Assembly (NCBI GenBank): GCA_015709495.1
Contig: CP054189.1
Span: 2,666,001-2,730,000 of the forward strand
DNA length: 64,000 nt
Reading direction: 5' to 3'
DNA from: Chthonomonadaceae bacterium
GTDB lineage: Bacteria > Armatimonadota > Fimbriimonadia > Fimbriimonadales > Fimbriimonadaceae
Positions 17,047 through 25,946 of this stretch are shown one piece after another; the first letter of the stretch is position 1, and each line of letters opens with the position of its first letter. The translations under genes and the position numbers were made by a program. Under the pieces are notes generated by a model. That model had not been told where the DNA came from and did no database searches. It saw nothing but the letters and a program-made list of their open reading frames with translations.

Positions 17047-17171
17047 TAGGAATTTCAACAATTTATGGGACGAGATGACACTTTCTACGTAAAAAAGTGC
17101 CAAGAAATAGACTTATGTACACTAATAATGAATTGAGAAGGGTAGGACGATAGTCGCCGCGATGTAAGGGA

Positions 17172-19121
17172 TTAGACGGTGGCGAATTGCCTGCGATCGT
17201 AGATGAGGTCCTGCGTGATCTTCATCAGATCCGGCTCGATCTGGTTGAGCGGCCGAATCTTGGAGAAGTGGACGATGGCCGCGTTCAGCCCGACGCCCAG
17301 GGCTTCTTGGAGGAATACCGTGTTCAACACGTTTCGCAGCGCCGGTTTCAGCCCGAAAGAGACGTTGGAGACGCCGAGGAGCAGATTGACATGGCGGTTG
17401 CGCGAACGCAAGGCGCGAATCGCTTCGAGGGTCTCCGCGGCGGACCTGCGAAACTCCTCGTCGCCCGATCCAAGGGTGAACGTCAGGCAGTCGAGGAAAA
17501 CGTCGTGGTCTGGCAACCCGGCTTCCCGAGTGAACGCGAGAATCCGGTCGGCGATGGCGACCTTCCGTTCGGCTGTCTTGGCCATGCCCTCTTCGTCGAT
17601 GGTCAAGGCCACCACACCCGCGCCGTATTGGGCGCAGAGCCCGAGCACGATCCTCGTTCGTTCCTCCCCGTCTTCGAAGTTGATCGAGTTCACCAGCGGC
17701 TTGCCGGCGAGGGTCTTGAGCGCCTCCTCGATCACCTTGGCGTCGGTCGAGTCGATCATGAGAGGGACGCTCACCTGTTTGTTGAAGCGCGTCAGGAGAA
17801 TTCGCATGTCGCGGGTTTCGTCGCGTCCCACGAACGCGGCGCACACATCGAGCATGTGCGAGCCCTCGGCTTCGAGTTCCCGTGCCAGTTCAGTAAGCCC
17901 GTCCCAGTTCTCGGCGGCGAGCATTTCTCGAAACGCCTTGCTTCCATTTGCGTTGGTTTTCTCTCCGATGATGAGGAAGCTGGTGTCTTGTCGGTAGGGC
18001 TGGAACCGAAAGAGGCTGCTGCTGCCCACCAGTCGGACAGCATCGCATTGCTGCTCGTTTCGAACGCGAAAGTCGAAGCCGGGGAAAAGGACACGGACTT
18101 TCTGCCAATGGGCTTCGGGCGACCGCGGCGCATCCGCGAGAGCTTGGCTCACCGCAGCGATGTGTTCGGGAGTCGTGCCGCAGCATCCCCCGACCGCCGC
18201 CACGCCCATATCCCGCAGGAAGTGGGAATGGCTCGAAGCGAGTTCTTCCGGGCTCAGCCTATAGACGGCCTGACCCCGCTCCATCACGGGAAGACCGGCG
18301 TTTGGCTGGACGAAGACGGGCCGCGTGGAGTTTTGGCAAAGAAACCTCACGTGCGGGGCCATCTCGACCGGACCGGTCGCGCAGTTGATGCCGACCATTT
18401 TCACTTGCGGGAAGGCTTCGAGCATGTTCAGCGCGGCGCCGATCTCCGAACCCAAGAGCATGGTTCCGGTTTGCTCGATGGTGACCGAGACCAGAATGGG
18501 CAGGTCCTTGTCCGACTCCGCCAACGCCCTATGCGCCCCCACGATGCACGCTTTGGCCATGAGCAGGTCTTGCAACGTTTCGAGCATCAGCGCGTCCACT
18601 CCGGCTTCGATGAGCGCCAAGAAGGCGGTGAAGTAGGATTGCTCGATCTCATCGAACGTCGCTTGTTCGAGGGAGACCAGCTTGGTTCCCGGTCCGATCG
18701 CGCCGGCGACGAAACGTGGTCGTTCAGGCGTCGAAAACGCATCGGTCACCCTTCGGGCGATCCTTCCGGCCTCGAAGGAGACCTCGTACAGGAGGCTTTC
18801 GATACCGTATTCCGCAAGCACGACCGAACTCGCGCCGAACGTGTTTGTGGTGATGATGTCCGAACCGGCCCGCAGGTACTTGGCGTGGATGGCTTCGATT
18901 GCTTCGGGGCGGGTCAGGTTGAGGAGTTCGTTGCAGCCGTCGAGGAGGGCGTCGGGGTTGGGAAGACGGGCGATCTTCGCTCGCGCGGACTCGAGGGAAA
19001 CGCTCCCAAGGCCAAAGTCCGCCGACGCGAGGTTGGCGGCTTGGATTTGAGTGCCCATCGCGCCATCGAAGAGCACCGCGCGTTCTGCGACGACCTCCAA
19101 GAGCGGCGATGATGTTCCCAT
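17172..19121 (-). CDS. metH: Methionine synthase, N-terminal half: homocysteine- and folate-binding domains
   Basis: A 649-residue protein equal to the first two modules of cobalamin-dependent methionine synthase. Residues about 1-320 form the homocysteine S-methyltransferase barrel: VLFDGAMGTQIQ, TNTFGAS, and zinc cysteines in GINCATGP and VGGCCGTTPEH. Residues about 345-640 form the pterin-binding barrel: FLIIGEKTNANGSKAF, VPLMIDSTD, GKPLVNSINFEDGEE, LLGVSNVSFGL. It ends exactly where the cap/B12 module would begin. Those missing modules are encoded by the separate gene at 31071-32798. Together they should transfer methyl from methyltetrahydrofolate through cobalamin to homocysteine. The start is ATG at 19121. 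No obvious terminator separates it from the downstream dcw promoter. Confidence 0.95.
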   Translation of the reverse strand: MGTSSPLLEVVAERAVLFDGAMGTQIQAANLASADFGLGSVSLESARAKIARLPNPDALLDGCNELLNLTRPEAIEAIHAKYLRAGSDIITTNTFGASSVVLAEYGIESLLYEVSFEAGRIARRVTDAFSTPERPRFVAGAIGPGTKLVSLEQATFDEIEQSYFTAFLALIEAGVDALMLETLQDLLMAKACIVGAHRALAESDKDLPILVSVTIEQTGTMLLGSEIGAALNMLEAFPQVKMVGINCATGPVEMAPHVRFLCQNSTRPVFVQPNAGLPVMERGQAVYRLSPEELASSHSHFLRDMGVAAVGGCCGTTPEHIAAVSQALADAPRSPEAHWQKVRVLFPGFDFRVRNEQQCDAVRLVGSSSLFRFQPYRQDTSFLIIGEKTNANGSKAFREMLAAENWDGLTELARELEAEGSHMLDVCAAFVGRDETRDMRILLTRFNKQVSVPLMIDSTDAKVIEEALKTLAGKPLVNSINFEDGEERTRIVLGLCAQYGAGVVALTIDEEGMAKTAERKVAIADRILAFTREAGLPDHDVFLDCLTFTLGSGDEEFRRSAAETLEAIRALRSRNRHVNLLLGVSNVSFGLKPALRNVLNTVFLQEALGVGLNAAIVHFSKIRPLNQIEPDLMKITQDLIYDRRQFATV

Positions 19122-19157
19122 GGGTTCGATTGTAGCCGGGCGGCGCTACTGGCCTTC

Positions 19158-19199
19158 AAAAAGCCACGAACCCCAAGGGATTTCCTTCCCTCGGGGTTC
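19158..19199 (-). terminator. Rho-independent terminator after the CHRD/PEP-CTERM gene
   Basis: The stem pairs GAACCCC (19168-19174) with GGGGTTC (19193-19199), extends with AGGGA/TCCCT after one mismatch, and on the minus strand is followed within a few bases by TTTTT (19158-19162). It lies 25 bases past the stop of the minus-strand gene at 19225 and isolates that gene from metH. Confidence 0.75.
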
Positions 19200-19224
19200 T
19201 GGGACCGGATCGATCAAAGGGCGC

Positions 19225-19761
19225 TTACTTCTTCCGTCGTCGCAAGAGGGGCAGGACCCCAAGCGAGAGGGCAGCGATCGTCGCCGGTTCGGGCACTACG
19301 CCGTGGCAGGTGATCTGGCCCCGAATCTCGCCACCAGGGAATTGCGGCGTATGGACGTTGATGTACGTGTCGCCCGCGATCATGGCCGCCAGAGTCGCGG
19401 CGTTGTTGGCCGTGGCCAAGGTTCCGCGATACGCATAGACGACCATGTTGCCGGAAGTCAGCGGCGATCCCGGAATTTGGTTCGCAAGAAGGTTGAAAAC
19501 TACTGGCCCGTTCACACCGGCGGGCGCCTGGTGAATGTGCGCTCCAGTCGTGGCAGTCGCTGGTATGCCGATCACCGTCATCGACCCTGCGAGTTCCCAG
19601 GTCACGTCGTCGAGCGTAAACGATGCGGTTCCGTAAGCGGAGCTTCCAGTCGGCGGGACTTCCTGAGAGCCGTCGATGATAGGAGCGGAAAATCCCCAAA
19701 CGAGCGCGTGGGAAGTGCCATACGCAGCCGAGCAGGCCAAAACTAAGAACACCTTCTTCAT
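19225..19761 (-). CDS. Secreted CHRD-domain protein with PEP-CTERM sorting tail
   Basis: A 178-residue exported protein. Residues 1-20 form a signal peptide (MKKVFLVLACSAAYGTSHAL). The middle (about 30-150) resembles a CHRD domain, with GSQEVPPTGSSAYGTASFTL, GAHIHQAPAGVNGPVVFNL and INVHTPQFPGGEIRGQI. The C-terminus carries VPEPATIAALSLGVLPLLRRRKK-type architecture: PEP motif, hydrophobic helix, basic end. This is the PEP-CTERM signal processed by exosortases. The ATG at 19761 is preferred over a TTG two codons earlier because GAGGTG lies eight bases before it. The function of CHRD proteins in bacteria is unclear. It is monocistronic with its own terminator. Confidence 0.85.
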   Translation of the reverse strand: MKKVFLVLACSAAYGTSHALVWGFSAPIIDGSQEVPPTGSSAYGTASFTLDDVTWELAGSMTVIGIPATATTGAHIHQAPAGVNGPVVFNLLANQIPGSPLTSGNMVVYAYRGTLATANNAATLAAMIAGDTYINVHTPQFPGGEIRGQITCHGVVPEPATIAALSLGVLPLLRRRKK

Positions 19762-19933
19762 ATCCAATTCACCTCAAACAAAGCCCACCGCTCGCGGCGG
19801 ACTGCTACAAATATATTCGATTTCGTCTGTTATGGACCTGTTCAAAATACCTGTTTGAAAGAAATAGGTTGTCGAGGAGCCCAAGACGCCGGTTCGCTGG
19901 GTTCCGTGGAGGGGCTTGGAGAGGGCGCCCCTG

Positions 19934-19972
19934 AAAAAACTCGACGCTCCCCTTCGTGCGGAGCGCCGAGTT
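19934..19972 (-). terminator. Rho-independent terminator after the M28 peptidase gene
   Basis: On the minus strand AACTCG-G-CGCTCC pairs with GGAGCG-T-CGAGTT around a nine-base loop, immediately followed by TTTTTT (19934-19939). It begins 32 bases after the stop of the peptidase gene at 20004. The stem and U tract are textbook quality. The remainder of 19762-20003 shows no gene, only the leader of the CHRD gene. Confidence 0.85.
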
Positions 19973-20003
19973 CTCGGCTTGGACTGCCGTCAACCTGAAG
20001 GAA

Positions 20004-21416
20004 TTACTTCCCGCCGTCGGTCCCTTGCGCCTCCCTAGGAAGCATCGTCGGCGCGCTGGCTACGATATAAGCCGCCGCCGCTGAGTTCGTAGACGACTGG
20101 ACGAGATACTCAGGGATCGCGTAATCAAGGTGGTCGTGCTGCGTGTGGTGAACGTGGGTGTAGTTCGACCTGCCCGTTTCCATCCAAAAGAACCCCGGTA
20201 CGCCGACGGCATTGAACGGAGCGTGGTCGCTGCCCCCGCCTCTGGGCATTCGTTCGACGACCCGAATCTGCATGGGGAGGTCGGGGAACGCCTTCATCGC
20301 GGGCTCGATGGCCTCTTTGAGGATCGGCTCCATCTCCTTGAGGCACACGAGCCCACCCTGATAGTTGGTGCCGCCGTCATCGACGAAAACAGCGGAAATC
20401 TTGCTCAGGCTGTCTTTGTGCATTTCGACGTAGGCGCGCGAGCCGAGAAGACCCTGCTCTTCGCCCGTCCACAGGACAAAGCGAATCGTCCGCTTGGGCT
20501 TGGCCCCGCATGCCATAAGAATCCTCGCGGCCTCGACCGCCACCATGGTGCCGGTCCCGTTGTCGCAGCATCCTTCAGAGCCGGGGCCGTCCCAGCTATC
20601 GAGGTGCCCGCTCACGATCACGACCTCGTCGGGAAACTCGGTGCCGGGAATCTCAGCGACCACGTTGTACACAGGGATCGGCCCTGGTACAAACTTCTGT
20701 TCCAAATCGAATTCGAGGACGACTTCTTTGCCCGCGTCGATCTGCTCGAAAATCGCGTCGATATCGGACTTCCGCACCATGATCCGAACGTCCTTGGGCA
20801 GAGTCTCCATCGTCAGATTCGTGTACCGCCCGGAGGTGATTACAAGCTCGTTCCGCGAGCCGTAAACCAGGCCCAATGCGCCGGATCCATCGATCGCTTC
20901 TTGCAGCTTCGCTTGCTCGTCGGTGACCTGGCCACCTCGCCGCGGCGCCGATTGCGTGACGAGCCACGCGCCCTTGAGCTTGGCTTTCACGGTTTCGAAC
21001 TCTTCAAGCGTCGTGGGTTGCTTGACAGCGACTCCCCTTTGCAGCCCAGCGGTTCCGGGGGTCCATGAGGGGCTTGTGAACTCGAAATCCCTTGGAGTGG
21101 GGGACACCATGCGAGCGATTTGACGCTTGCCTCGGTCGAAACCCACGGGGACTTCGCCCCACTTCTCGAGTCTGACGTTCTGGAGCCCGAAGCTGCGGAA
21201 CTGATCTGCGGTCCATTCGCAAGCTCGCTGCAGGTTCGTCGAACCGGTCAGCCTGTGTCCGATGTCCTTCGTCAAGTACCTCAGGTGCTTCATCACCTGG
21301 TTCCGGTTCTTGCCTTCGTCGATGATCTTGCCGAGGACCGTAGGGTCGGCCTGGGCCATCGCCCTTGCCCCGACGCAGGCGACCAGAGCGATCGCTACTC
21401 CACGCATGTTGTGCAT
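20004..21416 (-). CDS. Secreted M28-family zinc aminopeptidase / carboxypeptidase-like
   Basis: A 470-residue exported peptidase. The signal peptide covers about residues 1-21 (ending ARAMAQA). A protease-associated insert lies in the middle (about 110-240). The M28 metal ligands are visible: H in VSGHLDSWDGP, D in CCDNGTGTMVA, E pair in WTGEEQGLLGS, D in VFVDDGGTN, and H in HVHHTQHDHLD near the C-terminus. The family releases amino acids from peptide ends using two zinc ions. The ATG at 21416 has GGAGG eight bases upstream. It has its own terminator and no operon partners, and probably serves in periplasmic or extracellular peptide scavenging. Confidence 0.92.
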   Translation of the reverse strand: MHNMRGVAIALVACVGARAMAQADPTVLGKIIDEGKNRNQVMKHLRYLTKDIGHRLTGSTNLQRACEWTADQFRSFGLQNVRLEKWGEVPVGFDRGKRQIARMVSPTPRDFEFTSPSWTPGTAGLQRGVAVKQPTTLEEFETVKAKLKGAWLVTQSAPRRGGQVTDEQAKLQEAIDGSGALGLVYGSRNELVITSGRYTNLTMETLPKDVRIMVRKSDIDAIFEQIDAGKEVVLEFDLEQKFVPGPIPVYNVVAEIPGTEFPDEVVIVSGHLDSWDGPGSEGCCDNGTGTMVAVEAARILMACGAKPKRTIRFVLWTGEEQGLLGSRAYVEMHKDSLSKISAVFVDDGGTNYQGGLVCLKEMEPILKEAIEPAMKAFPDLPMQIRVVERMPRGGGSDHAPFNAVGVPGFFWMETGRSNYTHVHHTQHDHLDYAIPEYLVQSSTNSAAAAYIVASAPTMLPREAQGTDGGK

Positions 21417-21504
21417 TCCTGTTTCCTCCTCCAGCCGAACGGGCGCGCCCTCCCGCTCAGACGTGTCATTCTACGATTCGCCGCCCCATTCCGGGTTCCC
21501 TTCT

Positions 21505-22569
21505 CTAGGGTGTGGGATTCACGCCGCGATGCCTGAGGGCGAGCTTGAGTACTTTTAGGGAGAGGGCGGGCATGGGGACGACGCTCAGCCGCTCGGGCTC
21601 GTACCACTCCAGCAGCGGCGAGGTCGTTTCGCAGCGAACGAGGGACGCTCGGCATTCGATCCGAAACCGGCTCACGTGGTGGCTCACCTCTCCCAAGTCC
21701 TCGATCCATCCGGGCCCGACGACCCTGCGCAATGAGTCGTCCGCGCTGTCTTCGGATCGGGGGCCGATCTCGGCACGAGGAAACTCCCACAAGCCTTGCC
21801 ACCAGGGGCCAGGGGGAACGCGGTGAACGCCAAACCTACCCTCGAACACGGGCGCCCAGATGGCGAAGGCAATCCGCTCGGGGCGCTGCTTCGGGGCTCG
21901 ATGGGGGTAGTTCTCAGGTTTGCCTGTGGCGGCTGCCGAGCATGACGCCCTAACGGGGCATTGATAGCAAGTGGGGCTGCGAGGCGTGCAGATCGTCGCT
22001 CCCAATTCCATAAGCGCTTGGTTGAACGCTCCCGGTTTGTGGCCTTCCATCAGCCCTCCGGCCCAGCGTAGGGCGGCCCTTTCGAGCACGACGCCGGTGG
22101 AAGAGTCGCAGGTCTGGCGCGCGTAGACCCTCTTCACGTTGCCGTCGGCCACCGGGACAGGCTCGTCGAAGCAGATCGACGCGATCGCCGCCGCGGTGTA
22201 GGGTCCAACGCCCGGAACTCCGAGCCAACCCGCATAGGTTCGGGGGACTCCGTGTTCGACGATCCAGCGTGCCCCGGCTCTTAGCAGTTTGCAGCGCCGG
22301 TAATACCCCAGCCCTTGCCAAAGCGCCAGCGCCGCTTGCTCGGGGCTGCTCGCGAGGGCTTCTACCATCGGGAAGCGCTCCATCCATCGAGCGTAATAGG
22401 GGATGACGGTTGCGACCCGGGTCTGCTGCAGCATCACTTCGCTCACCCAAACCGGATACGGGTCCTGCGCGTCGCGCCAAGGCAGAGGCCGCTTGTGCCG
22501 GGAGTACCAACGAAGCAAAGCGGCCGAGTCGGCCTTCGGCGGCGATGCGACGCTTCGTTTGGGCTTCAT
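21505..22569 (-). CDS. mutY: MutY, adenine DNA glycosylase
   Basis: Base-excision repair enzyme removing adenine mispaired with 8-oxoguanine. It has 354 residues from the ATG at 22569, overlapping the guaA stop as ATGA. The HhH-GPD domain shows [11 protein letters not shown] with the catalytic Glu, [10 protein letters not shown], the hairpin [15 protein letters not shown] and the catalytic Asp in VADGNVKRV. The [4Fe-4S] cysteines are exact: C-x6-C-x2-C-x5-C in [23 protein letters not shown]-like 8-oxoG recognition domain follows (about 225-345). Its coupling to guaA is unusual but may simply reflect packing. Confidence 0.95.
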   Translation of the reverse strand: MKPKRSVASPPKADSAALLRWYSRHKRPLPWRDAQDPYPVWVSEVMLQQTRVATVIPYYARWMERFPMVEALASSPEQAALALWQGLGYYRRCKLLRAGARWIVEHGVPRTYAGWLGVPGVGPYTAAAIASICFDEPVPVADGNVKRVYARQTCDSSTGVVLERAALRWAGGLMEGHKPGAFNQALMELGATICTPRSPTCYQCPVRASCSAAATGKPENYPHRAPKQRPERIAFAIWAPVFEGRFGVHRVPPGPWWQGLWEFPRAEIGPRSEDSADDSLRRVVGPGWIEDLGEVSHHVSRFRIECRASLVRCETTSPLLEWYEPERLSVVPMPALSLKVLKLALRHRGVNPTP

Positions 22570-24095
22570 TCCCATTCGATCGTAGCGGGCGGCTTGCTGC
22601 TGAGATCGTAGAGCACGCGGTTGACCCCTTCGACCTCGTTGACGATCCGACTCGCGACATGGGTGAGGACGTCGAAGGGAATGTCTACCGGGCTTGCCGT
22701 CATCGCGTCCTCGCTTTCGACGGCTCGAAGGACGATGGGCTGCTCGTAGGTCCTCTCGTCGCCCATGACCCCAACGCTCCGGACGTCGAGAAGCGCGGCG
22801 TAGCTCTGCCACACCCTCTTATGGATGCCGTGAGCACGAAGTTCTTCCCGAAAGATAGCGTCGGCTTCTTGCACGATCGCGACTCGGTCGGGAGTGACCT
22901 CACCCAACACCCGCACCGCAAGGCCCGGACCTGGGAACGGCTCTCTCTCGACCATCTCTTCGGGCAGCCCCAGTTCCCGGCCCAAGTTCCGAACTTCATC
23001 CTTGAAGAGCCACCGAAGAGGTTCAATCAGCTTGAGTTGCATCCATTCGGGCAGACCGCCAACGTTGTGGTGGGTCTTGATCTTGGCGGCCGTCGGCGAG
23101 CCGCTTTCGATCACGTCGGGATAGAGGGTTCCCTGGGCGAGGAAGTCGCACCCTTGAAGCTCACCTGCGTGGTCCTCGAAGACCCGAACGAACTGCTCGC
23201 CGATGATCTTGCGCTTTTGCTCGGGGTCGGTCACCCCTTTCAAAGCGGAGAAGAACCTCTCGCGCTCCTCGAACACCTTGAGGTTCGCTTGAAAGTGGTT
23301 GCCGAACGTCTCGACCACTTGCTCGGCCTCGCGCTTGCGAAGCAGTCCATGATCGACGAATACGCAGACCGCGCGATCTCCGATGGCCTCGATCAAGAGC
23401 GCAGCCATCACGGAACTATCCACGCCCCCGCTCACGGCACACAAGACTCGGCCATCGGCCCCTACCTGGGCACGAACCGCGCGTACGGCCTCTTGAACGA
23501 ACGCCGCGCTCGTCCAGTCGCCCGAGAGCCGAGCCACTTCGAAGAGGAACCTGCGGAGGACCTCTCTGCCTGCAGGAGTGTGGCTGACCTCCGGGTGGAA
23601 CTGAACTCCGTAGGCTCGCCTTTCGGGGGATTCGAACCCGGCGACCGGGCAACTGGCGGTCCTTGCAGTTATGGCGAACCCTGGCGGAGCCTCCACGACC
23701 TGATCCCCGTGGCTCATCCACACCTGATTGGACGAGAGCCGACCGACGAGGGAGTCTTCTTCGAGGACTTCGATGGCTCGAAAGCCATACTCTCGCGCTG
23801 TGGCTCGCTCGACCTTCCCTCCGAGGCGGTGAGCGATCCACTGGAGCCCGTAGCAAATCCCCAAGACGGGGAGCCCTTCGATCAAGGAGGGGTCAAAGTC
23901 GGGCGCGCCTTCCGCCAGAACAGACTGGGGCCCGCCGCTCAGGATCAGGGCCGCAGGTTCTCGTTCGCGGATCATCGCTTCCGCGTTCGTCCAGGGGACA
24001 AGCTCCGAGTAGACGTTGAACTCGCGCACCCTCCTCACGATGAGTTGCGAATACTGGCCGCCGAAATCGATGACGAGGACTGTTTGCCGACGCAT
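22566..24095 (-). CDS. guaA: GMP synthase (glutamine-hydrolysing)
   Basis: Converts XMP to GMP using glutamine and ATP in purine synthesis. The 509-residue length is normal. The N-terminal class I amidotransferase has [18 protein letters not shown], the catalytic Cys in LGICYGLQ (about 84), and His/Glu in [12 protein letters not shown] (about 175). The ATP-pyrophosphatase domain has SGGVDSSV (about 225), and the dimerisation domain ends with [13 protein letters not shown] and PPATIEWE. The ATG at 24095 (MRRQTVL) fits the family start; further upstream codons run into the divergent mscL promoter. mutY follows with overlap. Confidence 0.98.
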   Translation of the reverse strand: MRRQTVLVIDFGGQYSQLIVRRVREFNVYSELVPWTNAEAMIREREPAALILSGGPQSVLAEGAPDFDPSLIEGLPVLGICYGLQWIAHRLGGKVERATAREYGFRAIEVLEEDSLVGRLSSNQVWMSHGDQVVEAPPGFAITARTASCPVAGFESPERRAYGVQFHPEVSHTPAGREVLRRFLFEVARLSGDWTSAAFVQEAVRAVRAQVGADGRVLCAVSGGVDSSVMAALLIEAIGDRAVCVFVDHGLLRKREAEQVVETFGNHFQANLKVFEERERFFSALKGVTDPEQKRKIIGEQFVRVFEDHAGELQGCDFLAQGTLYPDVIESGSPTAAKIKTHHNVGGLPEWMQLKLIEPLRWLFKDEVRNLGRELGLPEEMVEREPFPGPGLAVRVLGEVTPDRVAIVQEADAIFREELRAHGIHKRVWQSYAALLDVRSVGVMGDERTYEQPIVLRAVESEDAMTASPVDIPFDVLTHVASRIVNEVEGVNRVLYDLSSKPPATIEWE

Positions 24096-24120
24096 AGGGT
24101 TACGCGTAAGTTTGCAGGAC

Positions 24121-24149
24121 TTGACGGTTCGCGGGCAATGGGTTACACT
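24121..24149 (+). promoter_or_regulatory. Sigma-70-type promoter of mscL
   Basis: TTGACG at 24121-24126 and TACACT at 24144-24149 are separated by exactly 17 bases. Transcription would start near 24156, giving a leader of about 36 bases to the mscL ATG at 24192. It lies in the divergent gap between guaA and mscL. Confidence 0.75.
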
Positions 24150-24191
24150 GGCAATCGCTTTTTGTGAGACGGTGAAATAGGAGACGTGAAG

Positions 24192-24644
24192 ATGTTCAAT
24201 GAGTTCAAGAAATTCGCCCTTAGGGGGAACATGGTCGATTTGGCGGTGGGCGTGATCCTCGGCGCGGCTTTCGGGAAGATCGTCAGTTCGTTGGTGGACG
24301 ATGTGATCATGCCGCCTCTGGGGCTCGTTCTCGGCAAGGTCGATTTCAACAATTTGTTCGTGGACCTCTCGGGCCAAGGGTTCAAAACGCTTGCGGAGGC
24401 CAAGGCTGCGGCGGCTCCCACGCTGAACTACGGAGCGTTCATTACGGTCACCTTGAACTTCTTGATCGTCGCGTTCGCTGTGTTTCTGATGGTCAAGGCG
24501 TTCAATAGGCTGACGGAGGCTCGCGCGAAGGATGAGCCTGCGGCTGCGCCTACGACCCACGCTTGCCCGTTCTGCCTGAGCGAAATCCCGATTGCCGCGA
24601 AGAAGTGCCCGCACTGCACTTCCGAGTTGCAGCCGGCAAGCTGA
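24192..24644 (+). CDS. mscL: MscL, large-conductance mechanosensitive channel with zinc-ribbon tail
   Basis: Pressure-release channel of the inner membrane, 150 residues. It has the amphipathic N-terminal helix ([12 protein letters not shown]), TM1 ([17 protein letters not shown]), the loop with a typical VMPPLG-like [14 protein letters not shown], and TM2 (about 85-105, [20 protein letters not shown]). The C-terminus carries [18 protein letters not shown], two CxxC pairs likely to bind zinc; such tails occur in a subset of MscL proteins. I chose ATG 24192 over GTG 24186 because the GGAG site spaces correctly only to the ATG. It is monocistronic from the promoter above. Confidence 0.95.
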   Translation: MFNEFKKFALRGNMVDLAVGVILGAAFGKIVSSLVDDVIMPPLGLVLGKVDFNNLFVDLSGQGFKTLAEAKAAAAPTLNYGAFITVTLNFLIVAFAVFLMVKAFNRLTEARAKDEPAAAPTTHACPFCLSEIPIAAKKCPHCTSELQPAS

Positions 24645-24680
24645 CGGGCCTGGAGCGAGGCGTCGATTTCGTCGAAGCGA

Positions 24681-25940
24681 CTATTCGCGGTCGGGCGCGA
24701 ACGCCTCTGCAAGGGGCTTCCACAGGTTGTACTGGTTCACCTGGCCTTCGGAAAACACCACGACCCCTTCGGCCTCTGAGGAGCGGATGCGGTCGATCAC
24801 CGCTCGTACCTTCCCAGGGTCGCACTGGCCGGGCTTGATGCCGAGTTGGTGCTCCTCCTTATAGAGAAAGTTCACCGCGAACCCGATCCAGAGGCGCCGG
24901 AAGTCCTTCGCCCAACCCTTTTGGAGAGCGATCGTATCGCCAAGCAGATTGAGGTAGGTCTCAAAATCCCCCGGGAAATGGTCGCGGTAGTCCATCGGGA
25001 CGCACGTCTCGACGTACGGCGCGAATCTCCGCCAATCTTGACCGATGAACCTTCCGCTGTGAATCGGGTTCTTGAAGACGGCGGCGGAGAGCTCCATTGC
25101 GGGGAGCGTTCGGCGTACAACCTCGGCCGCCCTTCGCGCGAACTCCGTGACCCAGTGAATCCGGTACTCATAGAAGAAGTAATCGAGGTCGGGCCGGCCT
25201 CCCACGAAGAACGAGCCTTCCAAGAGGAACCGCGACTTGGAGAAACGGTCGAGGGACTTCCAGTTTTCGGGCAGGACCTTGGGGCTTGGCTCCCAATGAG
25301 ATTCGAGGAACGGCCGGTCGTAAAGCTCATGAAAAAACGGCTCGTCGGGGTATCGGTCGGCGAAATAGTGCGCGTACTTGGGGAGATTCTCAAGGCAATC
25401 GTCGCAGAAACAGTAGGTGTCCGGCGCCATGTCCCCCGGATAGCGAATGTAGTCGTGGTGGATCGCGTCGAACTCGTATCGCTGGGCGAACTCCTCATGG
25501 AGAGGGATCAGCCACTGGTCCGTGTATCCGGGCCTGCGCGCCGGACACATCCAGACCGCCCCATATCTTCGGCCTCGGAGCGTGGCCTCGCTGGAAGGCC
25601 TTCCGTGCGGGTCCGTCGCCGCCCATTCTGGGTGGAGCTTGTAGGCGGCCCCGCTCTCGCCCTCATAGTAATCGATGAACCACGCGTGGAGCGACATTCC
25701 TCGCTTCTTGCAGGCGTCGACGAGGTGCGCGGGGAGGTCGAAGTCTTCATAACCGGGCGCGACCGCTTGAGGGAATTTCGAACTGGGCCAGTAGAGGAGT
25801 CCATCGCCGCCCTTGAGGTGGACGAGGATCGTGTTGAACCCGGCCTGATACATCCGATCGACGTACGCTTCAACTTCGTGCAGGCTCTTCCCCGCCTCTG
25901 AGGAGCCGCACCACACGCCTCGCGTCTTGAACTTGTGCAT
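24681..25940 (-). CDS. Glycosyl hydrolase-like 10 (GHL10/DUF187-related) protein
   Basis: A 419-residue protein without a signal peptide. It looks like a TIM-barrel hydrolase: RGVWCGSSEAG at the start, YVDRMYQAGFNTILVHLKG, LHAWFIDYYEG, and the signature FDAIHHDYIRYPGD (about 180-193), which matches the conserved D-Y-x-R-Y-P of the GHL10/DUF187 and DUF4015 families. Tyr/Trp-rich stretches suggest carbohydrate binding. It sits six bases after the GH29 gene in the same direction, so the pair is an operon probably acting on the same glycan. Its precise substrate cannot be told from sequence. Confidence 0.75.
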   Translation of the reverse strand: MHKFKTRGVWCGSSEAGKSLHEVEAYVDRMYQAGFNTILVHLKGGDGLLYWPSSKFPQAVAPGYEDFDLPAHLVDACKKRGMSLHAWFIDYYEGESGAAYKLHPEWAATDPHGRPSSEATLRGRRYGAVWMCPARRPGYTDQWLIPLHEEFAQRYEFDAIHHDYIRYPGDMAPDTYCFCDDCLENLPKYAHYFADRYPDEPFFHELYDRPFLESHWEPSPKVLPENWKSLDRFSKSRFLLEGSFFVGGRPDLDYFFYEYRIHWVTEFARRAAEVVRRTLPAMELSAAVFKNPIHSGRFIGQDWRRFAPYVETCVPMDYRDHFPGDFETYLNLLGDTIALQKGWAKDFRRLWIGFAVNFLYKEEHQLGIKPGQCDPGKVRAVIDRIRSSEAEGVVVFSEGQVNQYNLWKPLAEAFAPDRE

Positions 25941-25946
25941 CTCGGA

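Noticed and set aside
17079-17099. CACTTT/AAAGTG inverted repeat as a terminator for metH
   Set aside because: The stem is only six A/T-rich pairs and the T run on the minus strand is inside the stem rather than after it.
17187-19112. A 641-codon open frame on the plus strand, antisense to metH
   Set aside because: It mirrors the metH gene on the opposite strand, has no family motifs and no ribosome site, and is a by-product of GC-rich third positions.
22410-24167. A 585-codon plus-strand open frame opposite guaA and mutY
   Set aside because: It spans two real genes and their divergent promoter, with no recognisable domain.
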